In this document: piece after piece, positions 1 to 8,169 of the stretch
Layout: every line of letters begins with the position of its first letter
How positions within the stretch are numbered: the stretch's first letter is position 1
Origin: Limenecus sp048360435
GTDB taxonomy: Bacteria; Cyanobacteriota; Vampirovibrionia; Gastranaerophilales; Gastranaerophilaceae
Length of the DNA stretch: 64,000 nt
Assembly (NCBI GenBank): GCA_048360435.1
Contig: DBGCOP010000030.1
Location: forward strand, 1 to 64,000
Reading direction: 5' to 3'
Translations under genes and position numbers: made by a program
The notes under the pieces: generated by a model
The model's database searches: none
What the model saw: the letters and a program-made list of their open reading frames with translations, nothing else
What the model was told of the DNA's origin: nothing

Positions 1-224
1 GGTTGGTTGGTTAAAGCAATAACTTGCTCATCTGTAAAAAACTTTATTTCATAATCTTCTTTCCCACTAACAATCTCATTTCTCATGATTTCAAAATCTA
101 CTTTGGGAACACAAATATAAAAAGGTAACTTGTCAGCATTAAATTTATCAATGCTCTCCTTTAATATTTTTAATCTTGATAAATCGCCTATATATGATTT
201 ACACATCAAAGCTAAATTTTTCAT
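1..224 (-). CDS. Partial glycosyltransferase-like protein (possibly DUF6492)
   Basis: The frame opens with ATG at 224 and is still open at the window edge, so the C-terminal part is missing. About 74 residues are visible, starting MKNLALMCKSYIGDLSR. The N-terminus (a short strand, then a segment rich in DLxRLKILKESI and YICVPKVDFE) looks like the start of a Rossmann-type glycosyltransferase such as the DUF6492 group; this is recognition by eye. Its ATG overlaps the stop of the upstream gene in an ATGA junction. It is therefore the last visible member of a translationally coupled glycan-biosynthesis operon. Confidence 0.6.
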   Translation of the reverse strand, partial: MKNLALMCKSYIGDLSRLKILKESIDKFNADKLPFYICVPKVDFEIMRNEIVSGKEDYEIKFFTDEQVIALTNQ

Positions 225-1348
225 TTTATACTCACATCTGATTTTTGGGAAATATTCTCCTGCATCATGGCGTATTCTTCTTTATTAAGAAGAATTGCTT
301 TTTTCATAGCATCAAAAAGCTCGTTTTCTTTATACATCAAAGTATTAGATTCATTAAAACCATACACTCTTGCAAATTCCTCGTTAAAACAAGCAGGTTT
401 TCTAAAACCTCTAATTAAATTTATTGAACCTGTTGAAAGATATTTCAAATAATTTCGATTATCTTCAATGCGCGAATCAAGAAGTGGCAAGAAAAAATCA
501 GCCTCTTCCATTTTTTCGAACATTTTTTCATAATCAAGTTTTCCCAATGGTTCGATTCTATCAAGAACTGTTTTGCTCAAACCGTCGTTTTTCATGTTTC
601 CGACAATAAAAACTTTAAAATTCGAATACCCCTCTAAAACAAGTTTCTCAATCGATTCCCACAATAATTTAATATTCCGCCTTTTGGGATCCAACGAACC
701 GACAGAAATAAAAATTGTTTCCTCTGAATTTTTTGGAGTGATTTTTACATTACCGTAATAATCAGGAACAAATGTCTGTATATCAGGATTGTTTTCAAAA
801 TTGGTAATCATAAAAAGCTGATGATTTCTAATCAGACTGTGTTCATCGAAGTTTTCAATCTGTCTGTTATCATGTTCCATTAACAAAACCTTTTCCAAGA
901 TCCTGTCAGATTTAAATGTAGATAAGGTTGAACACCCGTAAAAATAATTTATTGAAGTAGAAATAAAAATCTTTTTATAATCTAAAATTTTTGAACTATT
1001 CAAAAGAAATTTCTGCATTAAAACATTAACATAAAAAATTTTGTCAGGCATATATTTTTTAGGAAGTCTGCACAAAGCCTTCGAGTGTTTCATATCCAAT
1101 CTTGTTAATACATGAACGTTAAAATTATTTTCCTTAAAGTATTTCAAATACGAAGGTATAGTTTCATAATGACAATTGTTAGGTTCATAAATAAGAACTG
1201 TATTATCAGGTATCTTATAAAAATTAAAAACTAAAAAGTAAAAAATATCTGTGAAGAAATCCATACTTCTTAAATATTTTCTAACGGCAGACTTCAATTC
1301 TTTATTTATAATAAATAAACAAACAAACTCTATAAAATACTTTTTCAT
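221..1348 (-). CDS. Glycosyltransferase, GT-B fold (GT4-like)
   Basis: This 375-aa protein is probably a sugar transferase for lipopolysaccharide or another surface glycan. The N-terminal half has a Rossmann-like region (VLIYEPNNCHYETIPSYLKY, then NNFNVHVLTR). The C-terminal half has the usual GT4-type donor-domain signals: FISVGSLDPKRRNIKLLWES near residue 215, FKVFIVGN, then a late segment ADFFLPLLDSR. No signal peptide is seen. It overlaps both neighbours through ATGA junctions, so the three genes are translationally coupled. The donor sugar and acceptor cannot be told from sequence. The fold call is fairly secure; the GT4 family label is less so. Confidence 0.72.
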   Translation of the reverse strand: MKKYFIEFVCLFIINKELKSAVRKYLRSMDFFTDIFYFLVFNFYKIPDNTVLIYEPNNCHYETIPSYLKYFKENNFNVHVLTRLDMKHSKALCRLPKKYMPDKIFYVNVLMQKFLLNSSKILDYKKIFISTSINYFYGCSTLSTFKSDRILEKVLLMEHDNRQIENFDEHSLIRNHQLFMITNFENNPDIQTFVPDYYGNVKITPKNSEETIFISVGSLDPKRRNIKLLWESIEKLVLEGYSNFKVFIVGNMKNDGLSKTVLDRIEPLGKLDYEKMFEKMEEADFFLPLLDSRIEDNRNYLKYLSTGSINLIRGFRKPACFNEEFARVYGFNESNTLMYKENELFDAMKKAILLNKEEYAMMQENISQKSDVSIK

Positions 1349-2118
1349 GACTGTTTTTGTTTCTCCAAATACTCAAAATATTTTACGTATGCAATAAATT
1401 TATAAAGACCTGCGTTAACCGAAAAAATCAGCCCTCTGGTTCCATCTTTATAACCCTTTTTCAAAAAATATTTTTCTATAATCAGCCAGAAAGATTTCCA
1501 CAAAGCAACAGGAAAATTTAATTTTTGATTTTTCTCAATAAATTTTTCAAGTTCAAGATCTGTATATTTATTTATAGAATTAATTGTTGCACTGTATCTG
1601 TCAGTATGGTTGTGTAATATAGCCATATCTTTTCTTGATTTGTCTATTGTATAAATCTCACCGCTTTTAAGTTCCGGTGTGCCGTGTACAAACGGAGGCC
1701 AATAAACCAGATCTTTTTTGAAAAATCTTATGATTAAATCAGGATAAAAGAACTCCATTGGCTTACCCCAACAGAAATTCAATCTCGGTATTCTGACTCC
1801 GGTATACTCTTTTGGATTTTGAATAAATTCATAAAGAAAATCCTTCAGCAAAGCAGGAACTCTTTCGTCAGAATCAATAACAAGAACCCACTCATTCGAA
1901 GCCTGAGAAATAGCAAAATTTCTGGCAGGATCAGCCCAGCCTATGTTTTCATGCATAATTATTTTGGCACCATACTCTTTGGCAATATCAAGAGTTTTGT
2001 CAGTTGAATACATGTCACAAATAACTATTTCATCAAAATCTTTGACTGACTCTAAACAATCCCTTATTATTTTTTCATTGTTGAATGTGTGTATAACAAC
2101 AGAAATCTTTCCAATCAC
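1345..2118 (-). CDS. Family 2 glycosyltransferase (WaaE/KdtX-like)
   Basis: This 257-aa GT-A enzyme opens with the classic GT2 start (ISVVIHTFNNEKIIRDCLES), followed by VICDMYSTDKTLDIAKEYGA. The metal-binding stretch VLVIDSDERVP lies near residue 80. The pattern EIVICDMYSTDKT plus NIGWADPARNFAI resembles the WaaE/KdtX group that adds a hexose to the LPS inner core, which fits the lipid A genes elsewhere in the window. The start is GTG, preceded by AAAGGTGG about 8 bases upstream. It is the first visible gene of the minus-strand glycan operon, and its stop overlaps the next start. Confidence 0.82.
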   Translation of the reverse strand: MIGKISVVIHTFNNEKIIRDCLESVKDFDEIVICDMYSTDKTLDIAKEYGAKIIMHENIGWADPARNFAISQASNEWVLVIDSDERVPALLKDFLYEFIQNPKEYTGVRIPRLNFCWGKPMEFFYPDLIIRFFKKDLVYWPPFVHGTPELKSGEIYTIDKSRKDMAILHNHTDRYSATINSINKYTDLELEKFIEKNQKLNFPVALWKSFWLIIEKYFLKKGYKDGTRGLIFSVNAGLYKFIAYVKYFEYLEKQKQS

Positions 2119-2356
2119 AGTAAAACCACCTTTTTAAACCACCCACATTTAAATTAGTATATTTCCTAGAAAGAAAAAAAGCAAGAAATATAATGTATGA
2201 AATTAATTCAGGCATTACTAATTTCATTACGCAATATAGAAAGAATAAGAAATCATAGTCTAAAAACATATTACCCATGTGGGCAATATTGCAAACTTAA
2301 TAGACAATATTTCAAGTTTATTAACTAATAAGTAATAAAATAAGGCATAAAAAAAA

Positions 2357-2429
2357 TGCGTCACCCGCGATTCGAACGCGGGACCTATCCCTTAAAAGGG
2401 GAGTGCTCTACCTGCTGAGCTAGTGACGC
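2357..2429 (-). tRNA. tRNA-Lys (anticodon UUU)
   Basis: On the minus strand the gene folds into a full cloverleaf. The acceptor stem is GCGTCAC/GTGACGC with discriminator A. The D arm is GCTC/GAGC, the anticodon loop CTTTTAA, and the T arm CCGCG/CGCGG with TTCGAAT. The 27:43 pair is a C-U mismatch. CCA is not encoded. Downstream on the minus strand the DNA runs into a T-rich stretch that probably ends transcription. Confidence 0.95.
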
Positions 2430-2472
2430 ATTTTTTATTAAATTTTCAAATTTCGTTTCAGCTTGTATATCT

Positions 2473-2501
2473 AGATTAGCAAGAACAAAATTCTCAGTCA
2501 A
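2473..2501 (-). promoter_or_regulatory. Sigma-70-type promoter for tRNA-Lys
   Basis: On the minus strand there is TTGACT (2496-2501), a 17-base spacer and TAATCT (2473-2478), preceded by TGC. The mature tRNA begins about 43 bases downstream. This is a near-consensus housekeeping promoter and the clearest one in the window. Confidence 0.7.
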
Positions 2502-2543
2502 CAACTTTTTTTGATTTTTTTTTGAAAAATTTCAATTACCCGA

Positions 2544-3827
2544 CTATCTAAAGATTGTCTGGCTTCTGTCAGGTCCTACACTAATGATTGAAACAGGAAT
2601 ACCCATGAGGTCTTCCAATCTTTTCAGATATTTTTTTGCATTATCAGGCAATTCATCATACTTTTTCATGCCTGTAATGTCAGTTTTCCAACCTTCATGA
2701 ACTTCATAAACCGGCTCAAGATATTCATGAATACTCACATTAGTCGGATAATAATCAAAAATTTCACCGCTACGTTTGTCTTTATATGCAACACAAACTT
2801 TTATCTCATCAAAAGTATCAAACACATCGAGCTTTGTAACTGCCATTTGAGTCAAACCGCTGACAAGCACTCCATATTTTGCAACAACAGCATCAAACCA
2901 GCCTGTTCTTCTGGGTCTTCCTGTTGTTGTTCCAAACTCGTGGCCGAGGTTTCTTATTTTTTCACCAACTTCATCCTCCAGCTCTGTTGCAAAAGGACCT
3001 TCACCAACTCTTGTGATATAAGCTTTTGACACCCCAATTATCTCTCTAATTACGGAAGGTCCAAAGCCGCTTCCCGTACATGCTCCGCCTGCAACAGGAT
3101 TTGAACTTGTAACATAAGGATAAGTACCCCAATCAACATCAAGCATAACACCCTGTGCACCTTCAAAAAGGATTGTTTTCTTCTGGGCCAATGTTTCATG
3201 GAAAATCTTTTGCCAATCATTACAAACATAAGGTGCTAAAATTTTTGCATATTTTTTACAAAGAAACATAATATCGTCTTTTGTATATGTTTTTAAATTA
3301 TAAATCAGAGCAAGTTCTTTATTTTTTAATGACAAGATATTATCAATTTTTTTTGACAATGATTCTTCATCGTACAAATCTTGAACCTTTAATCCATGTC
3401 TTGAAATTTTGTCAGTATAAGTAGGACCTATACCTTTTTTGGTTGTACCAATTTTCGCATCACCTTTTGCATTGTCTTCACTATATCCGTCTATATCTAT
3501 GTGATAAGGCATTGTGATAGAGGCAAGAGGGGAAATCTTTAACCCGGATAAATCTATTCCCTCTTTTTTTAGATTTTCTATTTCTTCATTCAATACTTCC
3601 GGATAAATAACTGTTCCTGCACCAATAAAGCACAGTTTATTTTTATATAAAATACCCGAAGGAATAAGATGAAACTTAAATGTTTTGTTATCTGCCACAA
3701 CAGTATGCCCTGCATTGCATCCGCCTTGATATCTGATAATAACATCAGCCTCCTGCGCGAGAATGTCAGTTATTTTTGCTTTTCCTTCATCGCCCCATTG
3801 AGCACCGATGACAACAGTATTTTCCAT
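2544..3827 (-). CDS. purA: Adenylosuccinate synthetase
   Basis: PurA (427 aa) makes adenylosuccinate from IMP, aspartate and GTP, the first committed step to AMP. The N-terminal P-loop is GAQWGDEGKAK at residues 8-18, with catalytic Asp13. His41 sits in NAGHTVV. The IMP loop GTTKKGIGPTY and the late TTTGRPRRTGWFD motif are both present. Length matches the family. A GAGGGG ribosome-binding site lies 6 bases before the ATG. A TATAAT-like box on the minus strand at 3862-3867 suggests its own promoter. The adjacent GTATATAC at 3889-3896 may be shared with the divergent small-protein operon. Confidence 0.97.
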   Translation of the reverse strand: MENTVVIGAQWGDEGKAKITDILAQEADVIIRYQGGCNAGHTVVADNKTFKFHLIPSGILYKNKLCFIGAGTVIYPEVLNEEIENLKKEGIDLSGLKISPLASITMPYHIDIDGYSEDNAKGDAKIGTTKKGIGPTYTDKISRHGLKVQDLYDEESLSKKIDNILSLKNKELALIYNLKTYTKDDIMFLCKKYAKILAPYVCNDWQKIFHETLAQKKTILFEGAQGVMLDVDWGTYPYVTSSNPVAGGACTGSGFGPSVIREIIGVSKAYITRVGEGPFATELEDEVGEKIRNLGHEFGTTTGRPRRTGWFDAVVAKYGVLVSGLTQMAVTKLDVFDTFDEIKVCVAYKDKRSGEIFDYYPTNVSIHEYLEPVYEVHEGWKTDITGMKKYDELPDNAKKYLKRLEDLMGIPVSIISVGPDRSQTIFR

Positions 3828-3888
3828 TTCTTACCCCTCGAATCATTAACAATACAAATAAATTATAAAACAAACTAAAAATTAAAGA

Positions 3889-4007
3889 GTATATACTATT
3901 AAAAAAAACAAGAATTCTAAGCTATGTTTAGCTTTTAGCGAATATTGCCATTTATTCGTAAAGAAATATTAAGCAAAGTATATACCAAAAAGGCAATTTT
4001 TATATAC
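3889..4007 (+). promoter_or_regulatory. GTATATAC promoter element, copy A (upstream of small-protein operon)
   Basis: The core is 3961-4001, which matches 40 of 41 bases with the minus strand at 59772-59812. It contains the palindrome GTATATAC (3978-3985), then GGCAATTTTT, then a second ATATAC (4002-4007). A further GTATATAC stands at 3889-3896. Upstream, 3919-3934 (AAGCTA/TAGCTT) and around 3940-3957 (CGAATA/TATTCG) can form two small hairpins. Downstream is ACTTTATATATAT, a likely -10 region shared with copy B. The distance from the end of the core to the start codon is about 52 bases, similar to the other copies. Confidence 0.6.
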
Positions 4008-4053
4008 TTTTTTACTTTATATATATACAAGAGAAAGAAAGAGGATAAAGAAA

Positions 4054-4449
4054 ATGGGATTCGCAGTAGCACAATTGACAACATTAAATGTACAAGACAT
4101 AAAAGCAGATCTCGAATATGAATTGACTTTGATTACAAATAGTCTTCAAAGATTGTCTATGGAATCTCAAAGCATTATTGAAAAACAATCAAGAGCCGGT
4201 CAAATCTATATGGAAAACCATACAGATGAAGAAGGAGTAGTTGATACAAGTGCTATTGAATATGTAAACAGCTCAGCCTTCAACGCTAAATATCAAGCTC
4301 AACTTCAACAAATACAAGTTAAAGAACAACAACTTGACCTCAAAAAACAACAAATTGAAACAAGACAAAAAATGTACTCTACTCAACAAGAAGGTTGGGA
4401 AAAAGTTGTCGACAAAAACGTTTCAAAAATCTTCCAATATGGTTCATAA
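4054..4449 (+). CDS. Small coiled-coil protein of unknown function
   Basis: This 131-aa protein is not recognised from a characterised family. It has no signal peptide and no membrane segment. Residues about 20-55 and 85-125 are heptad-like and rich in Gln, Lys and Glu (for example QAQLQQIQVKEQQLDLKKQQ), which predicts a helical hairpin or coiled coil. The C-terminus ends in NVSKIFQYGS. The amphipathic start and coiled-coil tail are loosely like small export-apparatus or filament proteins, but I cannot support that. It is the first gene after promoter copy A and is followed after 58 bases by a 62-aa protein, probably in one transcript. Confidence 0.75.
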   Translation: MGFAVAQLTTLNVQDIKADLEYELTLITNSLQRLSMESQSIIEKQSRAGQIYMENHTDEEGVVDTSAIEYVNSSAFNAKYQAQLQQIQVKEQQLDLKKQQIETRQKMYSTQQEGWEKVVDKNVSKIFQYGS

Positions 4450-4507
4450 ACTAAACTAAAAAATAAAAATTAATTAAGGCACTACTAGACTAAGAGAGAG
4501 AAAAAAA

Positions 4508-4696
4508 ATGAGTATTTCAACCAATCCGTTCGCAAATTATACGTTATCAATTGCTACACAATATGAAGATACAAAAACTGCTATACAAAAAGCACAAACA
4601 CCACCCAAAAGAAGAATGTACAGAAGTATGGACAAAATGCTTCAAGAATGTGTCTTTCTGGGAGCAACGAGATTCGGAACAAATTTCATAGCATAA
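4508..4696 (+). CDS. NPFANY small protein, paralogue 1
   Basis: This 62-aa protein has a paralogue at 59526-59714: 43 of 62 positions are identical, including NPFANYTL near the N-terminus, QYEDT, and the C-terminal ECVFLGATRFG-NFIA block. The strong conservation, with the same promoter element at both loci, shows that it is a real gene. No domain is recognised. It has one cysteine, in a hydrophobic C-terminal helix-like segment, and no signal peptide. A purine-rich AGAGAGAGAAAA tract precedes the ATG. It is probably co-transcribed with the coiled-coil gene upstream and ends at a hairpin terminator. Confidence 0.82.
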   Translation: MSISTNPFANYTLSIATQYEDTKTAIQKAQTPPKRRMYRSMDKMLQECVFLGATRFGTNFIA

Positions 4697-4727
4697 AAAA
4701 GACCACCAAAGCGGTCTTTTTATTTTT
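4697..4727. terminator. Bidirectional rho-independent terminator
   Basis: The stem AAAAGACC/GGTCTTTT is followed by a T-rich tract and lies between convergent genes. It can end transcripts from the small-protein operon and from mini-RNase III, whose last codons overlap it. Confidence 0.8.
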
Positions 4728-5106
4728 CAAAAACTATATGATCCTTGCTGTCTATATAATCAGAAATAAGCTTAAATATCTTCAACAAACGCTCTCTGTC
4801 ATGCAAATGAAGATATCCTATCATTACCTCAAAACCTGTTGACAAACGATGAAGTGACTGATTAACTCTTCTTGAAGAAGAAGTCGGAATATTTCTGCCT
4901 CTTCGAATCAAATCCTGTTCTTTTTCGGTCAAATACGGCCCTATAACATCCAAAAGTTCACATTGAAAGGATGCCCTGACCAGAGCTGTGTTAATTTTAT
5001 GCATTCTTCCCAAATTAGAAGTAAGAAGAATAACTTTTTCTCTGATAAAAACTTCATACACTGCATCACCCAGATGCGCATAACATTTCAAATTTAATTC
5101 TTCCAT
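4720..5106 (-). CDS. mrnC: Mini-ribonuclease III
   Basis: Mini-III (128 aa) is an RNase III catalytic domain without the dsRNA-binding domain. In other bacteria it matures 23S rRNA ends. The signature AHLGDAVYEVFIRE (residues 10-23) carries the catalytic Asp14/Glu18 region. The second conserved block is LIRRGRN, followed by SRRVNQSLHRLSTGFEVMIG, which contains the late catalytic Glu. Length is normal for the family. It is transcribed alone on the minus strand; the start region has no strong ribosome-binding site. Confidence 0.9.
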   Translation of the reverse strand: MEELNLKCYAHLGDAVYEVFIREKVILLTSNLGRMHKINTALVRASFQCELLDVIGPYLTEKEQDLIRRGRNIPTSSSRRVNQSLHRLSTGFEVMIGYLHLHDRERLLKIFKLISDYIDSKDHIVFEK

Positions 5107-5177
5107 ATAAATTATTATAATAACGGAACATTAAAAAACAAAATATTAAAATTTGTAAATCTAATACAAACTAAAAG

Positions 5178-5210
5178 TTGACTATAAAAAAAAGATTCTT
5201 ATATAAGAAT
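5178..5210 (+). promoter_or_regulatory. Promoter with palindrome over the -10, immediately before a start codon
   Basis: TTGACT (5178-5183) is followed by 16 bases and TATATA (5200-5205), or 18 bases and TATAAG. A perfect 16-base palindrome ATTCTTATATAAGAAT (5195-5210) covers the -10 box. The predicted transcription start falls at or next to the ATG at 5212, so the mRNA may be leaderless. The palindrome could bind a dimeric repressor. Confidence 0.5.
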
Positions 5211-5211
5211 T

Positions 5212-5502
5212 ATGAACAGCAATATGATGATAAATCCCGCAAACTATTACAACCCGTTTGCCAAATATAATTATGTAAGTAAGACAAGAGGTGTCTATAT
5301 CCCAAAAGATACAGAACCGCTCTTGGGCATTTCAACAGGCAGCGTTAGTAAGTCAACAAGCATATACAGTGAAAACTATGATGCAGAAGCAGACCTTTTA
5401 CAAAGCATGAATAATATGCCTGAAGAAACAAAAAACTCACACGGACTTCTTGGCATGATAACAAAGTTCTTCAACAACACATCTTCCGACACAACAAATT
5501 AA
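5212..5502 (+). CDS. Small hypothetical protein with an NPFAKY motif
   Basis: The 96-aa product is unknown to me. Near the N-terminus it has NPANYYNPFAKYNYVSK, which echoes the NPFANYTL start of the two 62-aa paralogues in this window. The rest is polar and Ser/Thr/Asn-rich, ending in a short hydrophobic patch (HGLLGMITKFFNN). No signal peptide is seen. No Shine-Dalgarno lies before the ATG, and a near-consensus promoter abuts it; leaderless translation or use of the internal ATG at 5224 or 5227 is possible. It lies 67 bases before gyrA, which has its own promoter. Confidence 0.65.
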   Translation: MNSNMMINPANYYNPFAKYNYVSKTRGVYIPKDTEPLLGISTGSVSKSTSIYSENYDAEADLLQSMNNMPEETKNSHGLLGMITKFFNNTSSDTTN

Positions 5503-5508
5503 CATAAT

Positions 5509-5536
5509 TTGCACCACCGCTTGTTTATGCTAAAAT
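5509..5536 (+). promoter_or_regulatory. gyrA promoter
   Basis: TTGCAC (5509-5514), a 16-base spacer and TAAAAT (5531-5536), with an extended -10 TG in TATGCTAAAAT. It lies just upstream of the gyrA ribosome-binding site. Confidence 0.6.
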
Positions 5537-5569
5537 CTTGATATGGATATTTAAATTAGGGGTGGAGAA

Positions 5570-8149
5570 TTGAGCCAACAGAATTTATTTGAAGACGGTA
5601 AAATTGTACCGGTTAATATAAGAGATGAAATGAAACGTTCATACATTGACTATGCAATGTCAGTTATAGTAGGACGTGCACTTCCGGATGTAAGAGACGG
5701 TCTAAAACCCGTTCACAGACGTATTTTATTTGCTATGAACGAACTCGGAATGACGCCTGACAAACCATTTAAGAAAAGTGCCAGAATCGTCGGTGAAGTT
5801 CTCGGTAAATATCACCCTCACGGTGATTCCGCCGTTTATGAATCACTGGTTCGTATGGCTCAAGATTTTTCAACCAGATATCAGACAATAGACGGGCATG
5901 GAAACTTCGGCTCCGTTGACGGTGATTCAGCTGCCGCAATGCGTTATACAGAAGCTAGAATGCATAAAATTACACAATCAATGTTAGCTGATATTGATTG
6001 CGAAACAGTAGATTTTACGCCAAACTTCGACGGCTCATTGGAAGAACCTGCGGTTCTTCCGGTAAGATTGCCGATGCTTCTTTTAAATGGTGTATCGGGT
6101 ATTGCCGTTGGTATGGCTACAAACATCCCGCCTCACAACCTTTGTGAAATTGTTGACGGAACAGTTGCTTTAATTGACAACCCTGAAATTACAATAGAAG
6201 GTTTAATGGAACACATCAAAGGTCCTGACTTCCCGACAGCCGCCACTATTGTAGGATTATCCGACATAAAACAAGCTTACATGACAGGACGCGGCTCTAT
6301 AAAAATGAAAGCTGTTGCACAATTTGAAGAAATTCCGGGCGGCGGCGGACGTCAGGCAAGAACTGCCATCATTGTTACAGAAATACCATATCAGGTTAAC
6401 AAAGCAATGCTCATTGAAAAGATTGCAGAACTTGTCCGCGACAAAAAGATAGATGGAATCTCAGACCTCAGAGATGAATCTGACAGAGAAGGTATGAGAA
6501 TTGTTATCGAATTAAAACGTGATGCAAAACCGGAAGTTGTTAAAAATAATTTATTCAAATATACACAACTTGCAACCACTTTTGGTGTAAACATGGTTGC
6601 TCTTGTCGGAAAACAGCCAAGACTTCTCAACCTTTATGAGGTTCTTAATGAGTTCGTTGAACACAGAGTTGAAGTTGTAACAAGAAGAACAATCTTCTTC
6701 CTCAAAAAAGCTAAAATCAGAGCTCACATTTTGGAAGGTTTACTGATAGCTCTTGGAAGTTTAGATGAAGTAATAGAACTTATCAAAAAATCAAAAACAA
6801 CCGACGAAGCCAGAGTAGGTTTGATGAGTCGGTTCGGTCTTGATGTAGATCAGGCAAATGCAATCCTTGAAATGCAATTGAGACGTTTAACAGGATTAGA
6901 ACAAGACAAAATCAAATCAGAATATGATGATTTGAAAAAGAAAATTGCAGAATATGAAGCAATTCTTGCTGACAGACAAAAAGTTCTTAACATAATTAAA
7001 GAAGAGCTTCTTGAAGATAAAGAAAAATACGGCGATGACAGAAGAACACAAATCGTTCCCGAAGCTGATGAGATGACAATCGAAGATTTAACTCCGAATG
7101 TACCTATGGCTGTATTCATTACTCGTCAGGGATATTTGAAAAGAATCTCACTTGATACTTTTGAACGCCAAAACAGAGCCACAAGAGGCAAAGGCGGCAT
7201 AAAAACAAAAGAAGATGATGATGTAGATCAATTCTTCACAGCAATGATGCATGACAAAGTTCTGTTCTTCTCATCAAAAGGAACAGTATACAGCTTGAAC
7301 GTATACGAATTTCCCGAAGGCGGAAGACAAGCAAAAGGTCTGCCGATAATAAACGTATTACCTCTCGAGCAGGATGAACAAATTACTGCTGTTGTACCGG
7401 TAAGTGATTTTAAATCAGCGTCAAACCTGATTATGCTTACACAAAAAGGATACATTAAGAGAATCTCTCTTGATAATTTTGAAAGTATCAGAAAAAGCGG
7501 CATAATCGCTATCGGACTGGAAGAAGGCGACACACTATGCTGGGTAAAACAGGCTAAAGATAATGATGAAGTAATCATCGGTACATCCTGCGGTATGGCA
7601 ATAAGATTCCCGATCGCAGATCTCAGACCTTTAGGCAGAAGCGCAAGAGGCGTAAATTCTATGAAGCTGAGAAGTGCGGACAGTATAATAGGTTGTGACA
7701 TTGTCCCAAGAGACTATGATGCAGATCTTCTTGTTGTTACGTCTGACGGATTCGGAAAACGTTCAAAACTCTCTGAATTCAGACCTCAAAACAGAGGCGG
7801 AATTGGTTTGATTGCTACAAAATTCAAATCATCGGCATCAAGACTGGTCGCATTGACAATTGTTGAAGAAAAAGACGAAATTATGGTCGTTACACAAAAC
7901 GGAGTAGTTTCAAGAATAAAAGCCGATTGTATCTCTCGTCAGGGAAGACCGGCAACAGGTGTAAAAATTCAAAACCTCACTGATGGTGATATGGTTTGTA
8001 CTGTTAACAAAATCGTTGACCCTGATTCAGATGATGATAATATAGAATGTAACCTTCCTGAATCTGCACAAAACACAGCAGAAACAGAAAACTCCGTTCA
8101 ACAAAGTATGCTTGACGGCATTAATAAAGAAGAAAATAGCGAAGAATAA
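5570..8149 (+). CDS. gyrA: DNA gyrase subunit A
   Basis: GyrA (859 aa) is the cleaving subunit of type II topoisomerase, which introduces negative supercoils. The catalytic Tyr126 is in AAAMRYTEARM. The quinolone-pocket region HPHGDSAVYES keeps Ser87 and Glu91, the susceptible type. The C-terminal beta-pinwheel begins near residue 510. Its GyrA-box region reads QNRATRGKGG rather than the Enterobacteria form QRRGGKG; I recall this form from cyanobacterial GyrA. The start is TTG, supported by GGGGTGGAG just upstream. The acidic, Glu/Asp-rich tail is typical. No gyrB lies nearby. Confidence 0.97.
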   Translation: MSQQNLFEDGKIVPVNIRDEMKRSYIDYAMSVIVGRALPDVRDGLKPVHRRILFAMNELGMTPDKPFKKSARIVGEVLGKYHPHGDSAVYESLVRMAQDFSTRYQTIDGHGNFGSVDGDSAAAMRYTEARMHKITQSMLADIDCETVDFTPNFDGSLEEPAVLPVRLPMLLLNGVSGIAVGMATNIPPHNLCEIVDGTVALIDNPEITIEGLMEHIKGPDFPTAATIVGLSDIKQAYMTGRGSIKMKAVAQFEEIPGGGGRQARTAIIVTEIPYQVNKAMLIEKIAELVRDKKIDGISDLRDESDREGMRIVIELKRDAKPEVVKNNLFKYTQLATTFGVNMVALVGKQPRLLNLYEVLNEFVEHRVEVVTRRTIFFLKKAKIRAHILEGLLIALGSLDEVIELIKKSKTTDEARVGLMSRFGLDVDQANAILEMQLRRLTGLEQDKIKSEYDDLKKKIAEYEAILADRQKVLNIIKEELLEDKEKYGDDRRTQIVPEADEMTIEDLTPNVPMAVFITRQGYLKRISLDTFERQNRATRGKGGIKTKEDDDVDQFFTAMMHDKVLFFSSKGTVYSLNVYEFPEGGRQAKGLPIINVLPLEQDEQITAVVPVSDFKSASNLIMLTQKGYIKRISLDNFESIRKSGIIAIGLEEGDTLCWVKQAKDNDEVIIGTSCGMAIRFPIADLRPLGRSARGVNSMKLRSADSIIGCDIVPRDYDADLLVVTSDGFGKRSKLSEFRPQNRGGIGLIATKFKSSASRLVALTIVEEKDEIMVVTQNGVVSRIKADCISRQGRPATGVKIQNLTDGDMVCTVNKIVDPDSDDDNIECNLPESAQNTAETENSVQQSMLDGINKEENSEE

Positions 8150-8169
8150 AAATAAGAAAGGTTTTTAAG

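Noticed and set aside
2075..2278. A 67-codon open frame on the minus strand upstream of the GT2 gene
   Set aside because: It overlaps the GT2 start in another frame, has no ribosome-binding site and its composition (many Phe, Cys, Trp) is typical of a chance AT-rich frame.
7228..7701. Large antisense open frames within gyrA, pgk, rplA and glyA
   Set aside because: They mirror the codon pattern of the real genes, have no ribosome-binding sites and resemble no protein.
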